Source of the DNA: Clostridia bacterium
GTDB taxonomy: Bacteria; Bacillota; Clostridia; Oscillospirales; CAG-272
Length of the DNA stretch: 48,590 nt
NCBI GenBank assembly: GCA_017508665.1
Contig: JAFVYL010000023.1
Span: 1 to 48,590, forward strand
Reading direction: 5' to 3'
Shown: positions 27,878 to 38,108 of the stretch, piece by piece
How positions within the stretch are numbered: position 1 is the stretch's first letter
Layout: every line of letters starts with the position of its first letter
Translations under genes and position numbers: made by a program
Notes under the pieces: generated by a model
Databases searched by the model: none
Seen by the model: the letters and a program-made list of their open reading frames with translations, nothing else
Told to the model about the DNA's origin: nothing

Positions 27878-28642
27878 TTAGATTCTCATTTGTAGTTCTT
27901 TTGCCACTGCTGCATACTCAAGAGAGCCTTTACAGTAAGGATCGTGGTAGCAAATAGGCTCTCCGTAGCTCGGAGCTTCGGAAAGACGGACGGTACGCGA
28001 GATTGGAACTTTAAATAAGAGGTCGGAATAGTACTTTTTGAGCTCTGCAACCACCTGACCGGTCAAATTAAGCCTTCCGTTATACATTGTAAGGAGAATT
28101 CCTACGATCTGTAGCTCGGGATTATAGAGCTGACGTATCTTTTTTACCGTGTTAAGCAGCTGAGACATGCCTTCGAGCGAATAAAACTCGCATTGCATTG
28201 GTATTACGACACCGTCGGATATCGAAAGAGCCTTAACTGTAAGCATACCCAAAGAGGGCGGACAGTCTATAAATATGTAATCAAACTCATCTTTTATAGA
28301 ATCTAAAGCAATTTGAGTGAAATTTTGAGGCATTTCTTCGAGATCGTAGAGCTCAAGCTCTGCTCCGGCAAGGTCTATTGTTGCGGGAATTACTGATAAA
28401 TTCTTGAATTTTGTCTTGATAATGGCGTCTTTTACGTCTGCTCTGCCGATTATAACGTCATAAATAGTGTTTTTTATCTTAGATTTTGGTAATCCGAGGC
28501 CGCTTGTGGCATTTCCCTGCGGATCCATATCTATCATAAGGACTTTTTTGCCCTTATTGGCTATCTGAGCCGATATATTTACACAGGAGGTGGTCTTTCC
28601 GACACCGCCCTTTTGGTTGGAAAATGAAATAACTTTTGCCAT
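27878..28642 (-). CDS. parA: Chromosome-partitioning ATPase ParA (Soj)
   Basis: 254 residues. The deviant Walker A motif (NQKGGVGKTT) is at residues about 8-17, followed by MIDMDPQGNATSG and FIDCPPSLG. ATP-bound dimers coat the nucleoid and respond to ParB; in Bacillus the homologue Soj also controls DnaA. The frame opens 10 codons earlier, but the ATG at 28642 has GGAGA close upstream and gives the family start MAKVISFSNQKGG. The promoter is at 28717-28745. Confidence 0.95.
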   Translation of the reverse strand: MAKVISFSNQKGGVGKTTSCVNISAQIANKGKKVLMIDMDPQGNATSGLGLPKSKIKNTIYDVIIGRADVKDAIIKTKFKNLSVIPATIDLAGAELELYDLEEMPQNFTQIALDSIKDEFDYIFIDCPPSLGMLTVKALSISDGVVIPMQCEFYSLEGMSQLLNTVKKIRQLYNPELQIVGILLTMYNGRLNLTGQVVAELKKYYSDLLFKVPISRTVRLSEAPSYGEPICYHDPYCKGSLEYAAVAKELQMRI

Positions 28643-28716
28643 GATATCTCCGTTTTTGAAAAAAATAATCAAAAAATGCTTAAAAAGTATAACAATTCAA
28701 ACATTTTAACACATTA

Positions 28717-28745
28717 ATTATACCATTTTTATAATTATATGTCAA
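28717..28745 (-). promoter_or_regulatory. parA promoter
   Basis: Minus strand: TTGACA (28740-28745), 17 bp, TATAAT (28717-28722) with TG extension. It lies about 80 bp from parS site 2, close enough for ParB spreading to affect it. Confidence 0.8.
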
Positions 28746-28821
28746 TATATTGATTAAAAATAGAGAAAAAATGATTTTATATGATAATTTACGGCAAAAA
28801 CACACAAAAATTATATTTTTT

Positions 28822-28837
28822 TGTTTCACGTGAAACA
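28822..28837. other. parS site 2
   Basis: TGTTTCACGTGAAACA, perfect palindrome; first of three sites spaced 37-38 bp apart. Confidence 0.95.
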
Positions 28838-28858
28838 AAACGGCAGGGAAGAGTAGAA

Positions 28859-28874
28859 TGTTTCACGTGAAACA
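28859..28874. other. parS site 3
   Basis: TGTTTCACGTGAAACA, perfect palindrome, 37 bp start-to-start from site 2. Confidence 0.95.
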
Positions 28875-28896
28875 TTATTTTTAAGAAATATAACAT

Positions 28897-28912
28897 TGTT
28901 TCACGTGAAACA
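28897..28912. other. parS site 4
   Basis: TGTTTCACGTGAAACA, perfect palindrome, 38 bp start-to-start from site 3. Confidence 0.95.
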
Positions 28913-28980
28913 TTATTATATAAGACTTAAAAGTGCCGGGAGAGGCGATTTGTATTAATTAATATAAGGAAAACTAACTA

Positions 28981-29240
28981 AAAATAAGGCAAAACAAGAA
29001 AAAAACGCAGAAAACGGCTCAAAAATAAGCGAAAATGGGTTAATAGCGGTACAAAACAAGAAAAAGCGGCTGAAAAAGAGCGAAAGTGAGTAAAAAGTGA
29101 CTAATAACAGTAGAAAAAAGAGTAGCAGCATAATGCAAAATACTCCTCAAAAAGCACGAAAATAGCACAAAAGCAGCAAAAAAGCGGTAGAAAACAGGGC
29201 AAAAACACAGAAATCGCAGTAAAATATCATAAAAAGCTCA
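28981..29240 (+). repeat. Helically phased A-tracts (predicted curved DNA)
   Basis: A4-A7 tracts begin at 28981, 28991, about 29000, 29011, 29021 and 29032, exactly one helical turn apart, and continue with 9-12-bp spacing around 29053, 29061, 29073, 29092, 29114, 29149, 29159, 29169, 29178, 29191, 29201, 29211, 29221 and 29232. The plus strand is rich in A and G and poor in T. It begins about 70 bp after parS site 4. Confidence 0.8.
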
Positions 29241-29634
29241 CTATTTTGTGACATATTCGACTTTATCGGATACTTTTAATGAGAAAAGGTGCTCTATTAT
29301 AGTCACAAGTAAAAGTTGATGAAATGAGCCTAAATTGATTGATTTTTGAGTAAAAAATGCGCGAAAATCTATATAAATGGTAAAATATGGTAACGTTGTT
29401 TTTATCTCGGGTTATTTATTCGCGATTTTTTGAATAAATGCATATATGCAGAGTAATTTTCACGAATGCCCGATTTGAATTTGAGATTTTTGTAATGATT
29501 TTTATTGATTTTCTCGATAAAAAGTTGATAAAATAGTAAAAAATACGAAAAATAAATATTCATAAACGTATGAATAAAAATGTAAAATTAATTCCTTTGA
29601 CACCGATAAATATAAATACTTTTTTATAACGTCT

Positions 29635-29662
29635 TGAAAAAGGCCTTAAAATGTAGTATAAT
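29635..29662 (+). promoter_or_regulatory. Sigma-A promoter for the histidine phosphatase
   Basis: TTGAAA (29635-29640), 16 bp, TATAAT (29657-29662). It leaves a leader of about 255 nt. Confidence 0.6.
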
Positions 29663-29689
29663 ATATTTGTACGCCTAAAATACCATAAT

Positions 29690-29717
29690 TTGTGTTATTT
29701 CTATACCGATAACACAA
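29690..29717 (+). other. Inverted repeat in the leader of the phosphatase gene
   Basis: TTGTGTTAT (29690-29698) and ATAACACAA (29709-29717) form a perfect 9-bp stem with a 10-nt loop, about 25 nt after the predicted start of transcription. It could be an operator or a 5'-stabilising hairpin. Confidence 0.5.
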
Positions 29718-29924
29718 TAAATTGTATCCGAATTTACTTCCTGCTTTTTCGAAAAACCGAAAAATCAGCTGTATTTTTTGATCTTAATACCGTTTTTGAT
29801 AAAAGGATAAAATATGTTTAATTATTCATAAAAATGCCTTTTAGAAGAGAAAATAAAATGAAAAATATTGATCAAAACAATAAAACGGTGTAAAATAATG
29901 AATATTCACAAAGGGGAGAATAAA

Positions 29925-30581
29925 ATGACTAAAAACGGTGGAAAAACCACGGTTTATATAATCAGACACGGAGAGAGTGTGGGTAATCTCAACCGTATTT
30001 GCCTCGGACATACCGATCTTGATCTTACTGAGCTTGGCTTAAAACAAGCCAAATGTACTGCCGATGCGCTCTCCGGGGTTGATTTTTCGGCTATATACTC
30101 AAGTGATCTTGTGAGGGCGGTGCATACCGCAGAGCCGAACGCTGAGCTTCGCGGCCTTAAAATCGGCACGTCGGAGGACTTCAGAGAGCTTTATTTCGGT
30201 GATTGGGAAAACGCGTCCGTTCTTATGCTCAAAGAGAAATTTCACGATATGTTTACTATCGGTTGGCGACAGAATTTCGGCACGTTCACAGCTCCTAACG
30301 GGGAGAGTGTTGTACATATGGCCGACAGAATGGCCGCAGGAGTCAGAAAAATTGCCGAGAAGCATCCGGGAGAGATAATTCTGATTACTTCTCACGCGGC
30401 AGCCATACGCGCTCTGTGGGGCAAAATTTCGGGCTACGAGCCGCATGAATGGGCAGATGCCTATCAATTCCCTACAAATGCCTCGTACTCTGTGCTTGAG
30501 TGCGATGGGGACACCTTGACTCCTATTTCTTACTCCAACGATTCTCACCTTGGCGAGCTTGTCACCTTTATACAGCATTGA
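29925..30581 (+). CDS. Histidine phosphatase (phosphoglycerate mutase-like) family protein
   Basis: 218 residues. The catalytic motif RHGES is at residues 14-18 (His15 is the phospho-acceptor), with the second-half motif ITSHAAAIRAL and an acid residue in the FRELYFGDWE segment typical of broad-specificity phosphatases (PhoE/CobC-like). The frame opens further upstream, but GGGGAG precedes the ATG at 29925. Substrate cannot be told from sequence; no cobalamin genes are near. It is monocistronic with the terminator at 30666-30735. Confidence 0.82.
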   Translation: MTKNGGKTTVYIIRHGESVGNLNRICLGHTDLDLTELGLKQAKCTADALSGVDFSAIYSSDLVRAVHTAEPNAELRGLKIGTSEDFRELYFGDWENASVLMLKEKFHDMFTIGWRQNFGTFTAPNGESVVHMADRMAAGVRKIAEKHPGEIILITSHAAAIRALWGKISGYEPHEWADAYQFPTNASYSVLECDGDTLTPISYSNDSHLGELVTFIQH

Positions 30582-30665
30582 TAAGCCGATCGGGCAGGGA
30601 AGGTTAAAAACAATCAGACACTACACGGTAAAAACCGATCAAGTATGTCACGGTGAAATAAATAT

Positions 30666-30735
30666 AAAAACAGACATTTGCGATAAGCTGCGTTTGACGT
30701 ATAAATCAACCGAAACTCGCAAATGCCTGTTTTTT
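30666..30735. terminator. Bidirectional terminator between phosphatase and dnaJ
   Basis: AAAAACAGACATTTGCGA pairs with TCGCAAATGCCTGTTTTT (one A-C mismatch) across a 33-nt loop; T-runs on both strands. It ends the minus-strand dnaK operon as well. Confidence 0.75.
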
Positions 30736-30767
30736 GTTATAAAATGTAAATTAAAGTTGTCTATTCT

Positions 30768-31916
30768 TTATTTACCGAAGATCTTTTTGAAGAAACTCTC
30801 TCTTTGAGTGCTTCCTCCGTCTTCGCCTTTTTTGCCGAAGGTCTCCTCGAATGAGCGGAGTATCTTCTTCTGCTCGGGGGTGAGTCCTCGGGGCGTTTCA
30901 ACACTGACGGTAACTATTATGTTACCCTGACGCTTGGGGTTGTTGATATCCACGATACCCTTGCCCTTTAACGTAAAGGACTTGCCGGACTGCGTTCCCT
31001 CGGGTACGGTTATCTTCTCATGTCCGCCGCCGAGTGTGGGAATTTTTATCTCTGCTCCGAGAGCCGCCTCGGTGAAGGAAATCGGAACTTCGCAGTAAAG
31101 ATCGTTACCCTCGCGAGTAAAGAAGTCATGAGGTTTAACTCTCACCTCAATGATAAGATCACCGTTCGGGCCGCCGTTTCTGCCGGCAGATCCCTGACCG
31201 CGCAGAACGATGTTCTGATACGTATCGATTCCTGCGGGAATATTTACCTCGAGCTTTTTGTTGAGCTTTATGAAGCCCTTGCCGTTACAGTTCTGGCAGG
31301 GGGTTTTTACTATTTTTCCAGTGCCGCGGCATGCAGAACAGGATTTTTGTGTCTGTGTATAACCGAAAATCGTCTGCTGCTGAACGGTTACGTGGCCTCT
31401 GCCCTTACAGTTCTGACAGGTCTCGGGCTTTGTGCCCTTTGCCGCGCCGGTAGATCCGCACTCCTTACAGCCTTCGACTCTTGCAAAATTGATCTCTTTT
31501 TTGCATCCGAATGCCGCCTCTTCAAATGAAACGGTGACGCGCGTAGCAACGTCTTCGCCTCTCTGCGGCGCATTTCTTGCCGCCTGAGAGCTTCTGCCGC
31601 CTCCGAAGAAGGAAGAGAAGAGGTCTGAGAAATCAAAGCCTCCGTCAAATCCGCCGAAGCCGCCGTATCCGCCGCCCGATGCAGAATCAAACGCCGCGTG
31701 GCCAAACTGATCGTACTTCTGTCTCTTCTCATCGTCAGAAAGAACAGCGTACGCTTCGTTGACCTCCTTGAACTTTGCCTCAGCCTCTGAGTCTCCGGGG
31801 TTCATATCGGGGTGGTACTTTTTCGCAAGGCTGCGGTAAGCCTTTTTTATCTCCTCGGCGCTCGCTCCCTTTGAGAGCCCAAGCACCTCGTAATAATCTC
31901 TTTTATTTTCTGCCAT
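30768..31916 (-). CDS. dnaJ: Chaperone protein DnaJ
   Basis: 382 residues, type I DnaJ: J domain with HPD (about residues 33-35), a Gly/Phe-rich linker (about 75-105), four zinc-binding repeats ([32 protein letters not shown]) and the C-terminal substrate domain. It delivers clients to DnaK and stimulates its ATPase. Last gene of the hrcA-grpE-dnaK-dnaJ operon; a strong hairpin at 31961-31988 lies between dnaK and dnaJ. The acidic-basic C-terminal end ([21 protein letters not shown]) resembles the tail of the HTH protein at 20366. Confidence 0.96.
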   Translation of the reverse strand: MAENKRDYYEVLGLSKGASAEEIKKAYRSLAKKYHPDMNPGDSEAEAKFKEVNEAYAVLSDDEKRQKYDQFGHAAFDSASGGGYGGFGGFDGGFDFSDLFSSFFGGGRSSQAARNAPQRGEDVATRVTVSFEEAAFGCKKEINFARVEGCKECGSTGAAKGTKPETCQNCKGRGHVTVQQQTIFGYTQTQKSCSACRGTGKIVKTPCQNCNGKGFIKLNKKLEVNIPAGIDTYQNIVLRGQGSAGRNGGPNGDLIIEVRVKPHDFFTREGNDLYCEVPISFTEAALGAEIKIPTLGGGHEKITVPEGTQSGKSFTLKGKGIVDINNPKRQGNIIVTVSVETPRGLTPEQKKILRSFEETFGKKGEDGGSTQRESFFKKIFGK

Positions 31917-31960
31917 ATCAATACCTTTTGTTATATCAAAAGAAATGTTTGTACGTTCAA

Positions 31961-31988
31961 AGCAAGAGGGATTTTACGCCCTCTTGCT
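31961..31988 (-). other. Hairpin between dnaK and dnaJ
   Basis: AGCAAGAGGG and CCCTCTTGCT form a perfect 10-bp stem with an 8-nt loop. On the minus strand the T-run after it is only three Ts, so it may act as a partial attenuator or as a 3' stabiliser of the dnaK message. Confidence 0.6.
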
Positions 31989-32022
31989 TTTGTAATGTTA
32001 ATAACTATTTACTTTTTATAGC

Positions 32023-33909
<1,887 letters not shown>

Positions 33910-33942
33910 TTAGCTAACAAATATTTACATATTGTTAGTTAA
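33910..33942 (-). other. Hairpin between grpE and dnaK
   Basis: CTAACAA and TTGTTAG with flanking weak pairs form a stem around the grpE stop codon. An mRNA-processing or stability element is possible. Confidence 0.35.
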
Positions 33943-34471
33943 CTGTCTTTACCATAGCAAATCTAATGATCTTGCTGCCCTTTTTGTATCCCTTTTGGAA
34001 TACGTCGGTTATCTCGCCCTCTCTGTCGGTGTCGTCCTCATCGTGAAGCACCGCGTTGTGAAGATTTGGGTCGAACTTATCTCCTGCCTCACCGAAGGCC
34101 TCCACGCCGAGATTTCCGAGAGATGCGCTAACGGTGGATGCGATCATCTTGAGTCCCTCGCGTACCTTTTCTCCGTCGTCGAAGCTCGCCGCTCTCTCAA
34201 GATTGTCTATGATCGGTAAAAGCTCTGCAACCGTATCCGCCATAGCACTGTTGTAGGTGGCGTCCTTTTCTTCTCTGGAGCGGCGTCTGAAGTTGTCGTA
34301 TTCTGCCGCGAGTCTTAAATACTTGTCGTCCTTTTCCTTAGCTTCGGTTTTGAGAGCTTCGATCTCAGCCTTGAGTGCCTCGATCTCAGCCTGCTTTGCG
34401 GACTTTTTCTTTTTATCAGCCGTCTTGACCTCTTCGGTGACGGCCTCGTTTATCTCGTTTTTCTCGTCCAT
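33935..34471 (-). CDS. grpE: Nucleotide exchange factor GrpE
   Basis: 178 residues: an acidic start, a long coiled coil (AKQAEIEALKAEIEALKTEAKEKDDKYLRL, in parts), then the GrpE core with YDNFRRRSREEK and the beta-domain at the end (KGYKKGSKIIRFAMVKTVN). It exchanges ADP on DnaK. The longest frame would overlap hrcA; AGGAG 6 nt before the ATG at 34471 supports the start MDEKNEINE. 13 nt downstream of hrcA. Confidence 0.94.
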   Translation of the reverse strand: MDEKNEINEAVTEEVKTADKKKKSAKQAEIEALKAEIEALKTEAKEKDDKYLRLAAEYDNFRRRSREEKDATYNSAMADTVAELLPIIDNLERAASFDDGEKVREGLKMIASTVSASLGNLGVEAFGEAGDKFDPNLHNAVLHDEDDTDREGEITDVFQKGYKKGSKIIRFAMVKTVN

Positions 34472-34484
34472 TCTTATCTCCTGC

Positions 34485-35528
34485 TTAGTTATTTTCATCA
34501 CTCAGCATGCGGTCTATTCCGTTTGCCAAGCGGTTTATCATATCAATTACCTTGGAATAGTTCATTCTCTTAGGTCCGATAACACCGACAGCAAACTGAC
34601 TGTTGCCGAGAGAGATGTTTTTGAATATTAGTGTCGTGTCCTTCATAACGTCCGAGTCGTTTTCCGTACCGATGTAGACGTGTATGCCGTCGTCAGCAGA
34701 CGTGTTGGCCGCGATAACGTCCATGAGCTTATCCTTCTCCTCGAGTACACCGAGCAGACTTCTCAGCTTAGTGACGTCGGAGTATTCGGGATACTGAAGG
34801 AGCTTTGTGATACCGTCAAGCTTGATATCAGCCGAGTCAAGCTCGTTCATAGCCTCGTATATCACCTTCATCGCCGGGTGTACAAGCGCGCCCGCAGATC
34901 CCATGATAGCTTCTATCTTAACGATTATCGGCATCGATATCTCGTCAGCCGTGAGATTTAAGAGGTAAATATTCAGAGCCTCTGTAAAGCGTCTGATGTT
35001 ATCCTCTGTGATGGTGAAGGGGGTGTGTACCGTCTTTGACTTCACAACGTCGCCCTCGAAGGACATAACGAGTATAAAGTCTCTCGGGCCGAGATATACA
35101 CCGTTGAAATGATTTATTCTCGCCTTACCTGCGCTGGACTTGAACGCGATACCGGTATAATCGGTAAAGGATGCCGCAAGTCTTGACGCCTCGGAGAGTA
35201 TTTTGTCCATCTCGGTGAGCTTATATCTGAGCTTTTCGTTTATTTCATCAATCTCGAACTTTGTCTGGCTGTACTGACCGATCAGTGAATCTACGTAAAG
35301 ACGGTAAGCAAGCTCCGAGGGGACTCTGCCTGCAGAGGTGTGAGGCTGAACAAGATATCCCATCTGCTCAAGAGATGCCATCTCGTTTCTGATAGTGGCG
35401 GGAGAGCAGTTGAAGGCGTCTGTTTCCGAGAGATATTTAGAGCCGACAGGCTCACCGTTGTTGATATGAGCATCAACTACAGCCTTCAGAATCTGTATTT
35501 GTCTGGCACTTAACCTTGGATCTGCCAT
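34485..35528 (-). CDS. hrcA: Heat-inducible transcription repressor HrcA
   Basis: 347 residues: N-terminal winged helix (LSARQIQILKAVVDAHI, then CSPATIRNEMASLEQMGYL) and a GAF-like dimerisation region ending in the conserved VIGPKRMNYSKVIDMI. HrcA binds CIRCE and represses the operon; it depends on chaperone activity. An AGGAGG site precedes the ATG. First gene of hrcA-grpE-dnaK-dnaJ; the CIRCE element lies 25 bp upstream, giving autoregulation. Confidence 0.95.
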   Translation of the reverse strand: MADPRLSARQIQILKAVVDAHINNGEPVGSKYLSETDAFNCSPATIRNEMASLEQMGYLVQPHTSAGRVPSELAYRLYVDSLIGQYSQTKFEIDEINEKLRYKLTEMDKILSEASRLAASFTDYTGIAFKSSAGKARINHFNGVYLGPRDFILVMSFEGDVVKSKTVHTPFTITEDNIRRFTEALNIYLLNLTADEISMPIIVKIEAIMGSAGALVHPAMKVIYEAMNELDSADIKLDGITKLLQYPEYSDVTKLRSLLGVLEEKDKLMDVIAANTSADDGIHVYIGTENDSDVMKDTTLIFKNISLGNSQFAVGVIGPKRMNYSKVIDMINRLANGIDRMLSDENN

Positions 35529-35552
35529 CTCAAGTCCTCCTTTTGTCGATTT

Positions 35553-35579
35553 TTAGCACTTGAGGTAAGCGAGTGCTAA
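35553..35579. promoter_or_regulatory. CIRCE operator
   Basis: TTAGCACTT-N9-GAGTGCTAA: one mismatch from the CIRCE consensus (TTAGCACTC-N9-GAGTGCTAA). It sits directly downstream of the hrcA promoter at the expected transcription start. Confidence 0.92.
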
Positions 35580-35591
35580 ATTTGTACTTAC

Positions 35592-35620
35592 ATAATATAT
35601 CAATTTTGCCCCTATGTCAA
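35592..35620 (-). promoter_or_regulatory. hrcA operon promoter
   Basis: Minus strand: TTGACA (35615-35620), 17 bp, TATTAT (35592-35597). The CIRCE starts about 13 bp downstream. Confidence 0.8.
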
Positions 35621-35812
35621 TATAAAATCGGTAAAAATGTGTGAACATTTTGTTAACAATTATCTCTTTCACACTTTAAGTGCTAAAAAAATGCGAATTT
35701 TTGGGCAAATAGTAGTGAAAGTTAACAAAAAGGGAGGCAAGGCTGTAAAAACAAACTCATATTTATTAACATCAAACAAAAAACGCGCGAAATTTTGGTT
35801 ATAAAAATCATC

Positions 35813-35841
35813 TTGACTTTACAAAGCAAATAATATATAAT
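35813..35841 (+). promoter_or_regulatory. rny promoter
   Basis: TTGACT (35813-35818), 17 bp, TATAAT (35836-35841). The leader is about 115 nt. The rest of 35621-35812 is AT-rich with one unpaired CIRCE-like half site near 35679. Confidence 0.75.
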
Positions 35842-35961
35842 ATACTTGTATGATTATTGCCGTAAGATATATCTTGTCTGTATATCTTCGTAGTAGTTAT
35901 AAATCGTTTTTTGCGTTTATCGCACAATTTGACAAAAAAACACACAAGGAGGTGCAAAACT

Positions 35962-37509
35962 TTGACTTTGGAACTTTGGCTTGCTATTGTTCTGATTGCA
36001 GGCGCGGCTGTGGTCGGCTTGGTAATCGGATTTTTAGTACGTAAGTCCATCGCCGAGAAGAAGATCGGATCTGCCGAGGAGCAGGCTCGTAAGCTTCTTG
36101 AGGATGCCATGAAGGGCGCAGAGAGCGCGAAGAAGGAATCCATCATCGCGGCGAAGGAAGAAATATTCCAGCTTAAAAAGGAAGCGGACTTTGATATCAA
36201 AGAACGCCGTAAGGAAGTAACAAGACAGGAGCGCCGACTCGCCCAGAAGGAAGAAACCCTCGACGGTAAGATCGAAGCTCTTGAAAAGAAGGAGCAGTCG
36301 CTCCAGGACAAGCATGCAGCGGCAGATAAGCTTCGCCAGGAGATACAGACAACTCTTGACGGACAGCTCGCTATGCTTGAGAAGATCGCAAGTATGACCG
36401 CAGAGGAGGCTAAGGCTGAGCTTATCAACAAGCTTGACAGTGAGCTTCAGCACGAGACTGCCATCAAGATTGCGGAATATGAGGAAAAGTTTAAAGACGA
36501 GGCGGACGTACGCGCAAGAGATATTCTTTCTCTCGCTATTCAGCGCTGCGCGGCTGACCACGTAAGTGAGATTTCTATTTCCACCGTTCAGATCCCCGGA
36601 GATGAGATGAAGGGAAGAATCATCGGACGTGAGGGTAGAAATATCAGAACTATCGAGACTCTTACGGGTGTTGATCTTATTATTGACGATACCCCCGACG
36701 TTATTACCGTATCCGGATTTGATCCCGTGCGCCGTGAGATCGCACGTATCGCACTTGAAAAGCTCGTCAGCGACGGCCGTATCCATCCCGCAAGAATCGA
36801 GGAGATGGTTGAGAAGGCTCGCCGTGACGTTGAGTCTGTTATCAAGCAGGCAGGTGAGAGAGCGGTATTCGAGACCGGTGTACACGGACTTCACCCCGAG
36901 CTTATTAAGCTTCTCGGCCGTATGAAGTACCGTACCTCTTACGGACAGAACGCACTCAGACACTCTATCGAGGTTTCTATGCTCGCAGGCGTTATTGCCG
37001 ACGAGATGGGAGTTGACGTTACCATGGCTCGCAGAGCAGGTCTTCTCCACGATATCGGTAAGGCAATTACCGCTGAGGTTGAGGGATCTCACGTTCAGCT
37101 CGGTGTAGAGATCGCTACCAAGTATAAGGAAAACAAGGATATCATCCACGCTATTGAGGCTCACCACAACGACGTTGAGTCGAAGACTGCGCTTGACTTC
37201 ATTATTCAGGCGGCAGATGCTATCAGCGCGGCACGTCCCGGTGCAAGACGTGAGGACGTGGAGAACTACATCAAGCGTCTGCAGAAGCTTGAAGAGGTTG
37301 CAGGTGACTTTGAGGGTATAGAAAAGACCTTTGCTATCCAGGCAGGCCGTGAGGTAAGAATTATGGTCAAGCCCGAGATGGTTGACGACGATAAGATGAA
37401 GATTCTCGCTCGCGACATCGCCAAGAAGATCGAGGGAGAGCTTGATTATCCCGGTCAGATAAAGGTAAGCGTTATCCGCGAATCCCGTATTGTAGATTAC
37501 GCAAAGTAA
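35962..37509 (+). CDS. rny: Ribonuclease Y
   Basis: About 515 residues: N-terminal membrane anchor ([21 protein letters not shown]), a long charged coiled coil (about 25-190), KH domain (around [15 protein letters not shown]), and HD domain with LLHDIGKA (His363, Asp364). It is a membrane-tethered endonuclease that initiates mRNA decay. No ATG fits; AAGGAGGT at 35946-35953 is 8 nt from a TTG at 35962, giving [10 protein letters not shown] and the usual family length, whereas the longest frame adds 17 unlikely residues. In Bacillus rny is followed by ymdB; here the accessory island lies in between. Confidence 0.95.
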   Translation: MTLELWLAIVLIAGAAVVGLVIGFLVRKSIAEKKIGSAEEQARKLLEDAMKGAESAKKESIIAAKEEIFQLKKEADFDIKERRKEVTRQERRLAQKEETLDGKIEALEKKEQSLQDKHAAADKLRQEIQTTLDGQLAMLEKIASMTAEEAKAELINKLDSELQHETAIKIAEYEEKFKDEADVRARDILSLAIQRCAADHVSEISISTVQIPGDEMKGRIIGREGRNIRTIETLTGVDLIIDDTPDVITVSGFDPVRREIARIALEKLVSDGRIHPARIEEMVEKARRDVESVIKQAGERAVFETGVHGLHPELIKLLGRMKYRTSYGQNALRHSIEVSMLAGVIADEMGVDVTMARRAGLLHDIGKAITAEVEGSHVQLGVEIATKYKENKDIIHAIEAHHNDVESKTALDFIIQAADAISAARPGARREDVENYIKRLQKLEEVAGDFEGIEKTFAIQAGREVRIMVKPEMVDDDKMKILARDIAKKIEGELDYPGQIKVSVIRESRIVDYAK

Positions 37510-37533
37510 TTTTTTCGGATATTTCCCCCGTTT

Positions 37534-37573
37534 TCTACCAAACTCGCTGTATGTTTATACAGCTTCGGGTAGA
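37534..37573. other. Long imperfect hairpin after rny
   Basis: TCTACC...GCTGTAT-GTTT-ATACAGC...GGGTAGA: two paired blocks with an internal loop, no T-run. Likely a 3'-end structure of the rny message. Confidence 0.45.
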
Positions 37574-37631
37574 AGAACGAGGCAACTATCTCGAAAAACA
37601 ATTTAACAGAACACACTTAAAATATTTTTCG

Positions 37632-37661
37632 GGGCGGAGAGTAAAATCTCCGCCCTTTTTT
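37632..37661 (+). terminator. rny terminator
   Basis: GGGCGGAGA, loop GTAAAA, TCTCCGCCC, then six Ts. Confidence 0.92.
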
Positions 37662-37673
37662 GTATAACAAAAA

Positions 37674-37990
37674 CCACGCGATAGTCGCGTGGTTCGAAAG
37701 AGGTTAACCTGTGAGGGGAATGATGCAAAAAAGCCTTCTCCAGTGGGAGAAGGGGGACCATTTATGGTGGATGAGGTGTATTAATGATAAGAACTTTGAT
37801 TAACTCCTCATCCGTCACTCGCTTTGCTCGCGCCACCTTCTCCCGCAGGAGAAGGCTGTTACATTAACCCGTCTTACGGGTAGCAGGTAACAATTGCATG
37901 GCTGGCAGGCCAATCTAAAACGCACTTGTGCGTAGCCAGTAACATTTAGGGTTTTACCCGAAACTGAAATACCCCCCGTTTGACGGGGGG
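37674..37990. repeat. Cluster of palindromic repeats (MITE/REP-like) at the island's left edge
   Basis: Several separate hairpins in a row: CCACGCGA-TAG-TCGCGTGG (37674-37692); a 126-bp element (37732-37857) bounded by AGCCTTCTCC/GGAGAAGGCT with a nested GATGAGG/CCTCATC; two related units of a hairpin followed by GTAGC and GTAACA (37866-37892 and 37918-37943); and CCCCCCGTTTGACGGGGGG (37972-37990). I see no gene in 37662-38108. Such elements are typically scattered through genomes of gut Clostridia. Confidence 0.75.
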
Positions 37991-37997
37991 ATCTTTA

Positions 37998-38089
37998 TTA
38001 CTTTGTATTGACAAAAATTGTAAAACCGTGCTACAATAAAATAGAGGATAAAGTACCACTGCAATTCAACCGGCGCTAAGCTTGTATCT
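37998..38089 (+). repeat. 92-bp direct repeat, copy A
   Basis: Matches 39287-39378 at 89 of 92 positions without gaps. It contains a promoter (38008-38037) and ends in a short stretch that reads YHCNSTGAKLVS in one frame, an RHS-core-like fragment. It leads directly to the gene at 38109. Confidence 0.92.
38008..38037 (+). promoter_or_regulatory. Promoter within direct repeat A
   Basis: TTGACA (38008-38013), 18 bp, TACAAT (38032-38037) with TG extension. Drives the 38109 gene. Confidence 0.7.
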
Positions 38090-38108
38090 ATATTAGGGAG
38101 TAATTTTC

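Larger units (their letters stand above)
28643..29924. other. 1.28-kb non-coding centromere-like region
   Basis: No gene on either strand. In order it holds the parA promoter (28717-28745), three parS sites (28822-28912), an almost T-free purine-rich stretch with phased A-tracts (about 28981-29240), then AT-rich sequence with little structure, a promoter at 29635-29662 and a hairpin at 29690-29717 in the leader of the downstream phosphatase gene. Confidence 0.85.

Noticed and set aside
28921..29924. Canonical oriC in the parS region
   Set aside because: No cluster of TTATCCACA or TTTTCAACA boxes was found there; kept only as an alternative hypothesis.
35672..35690. Second CIRCE near 35680
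   Set aside because: Only one half site (AAGTGCTAA); the other arm is missing at the required spacing.
37674..37692. tRNA-like cloverleaf after rny (GGTTCGAA string)
   Set aside because: The hairpin is isolated; no acceptor stem, anticodon arm or T-arm geometry follows.
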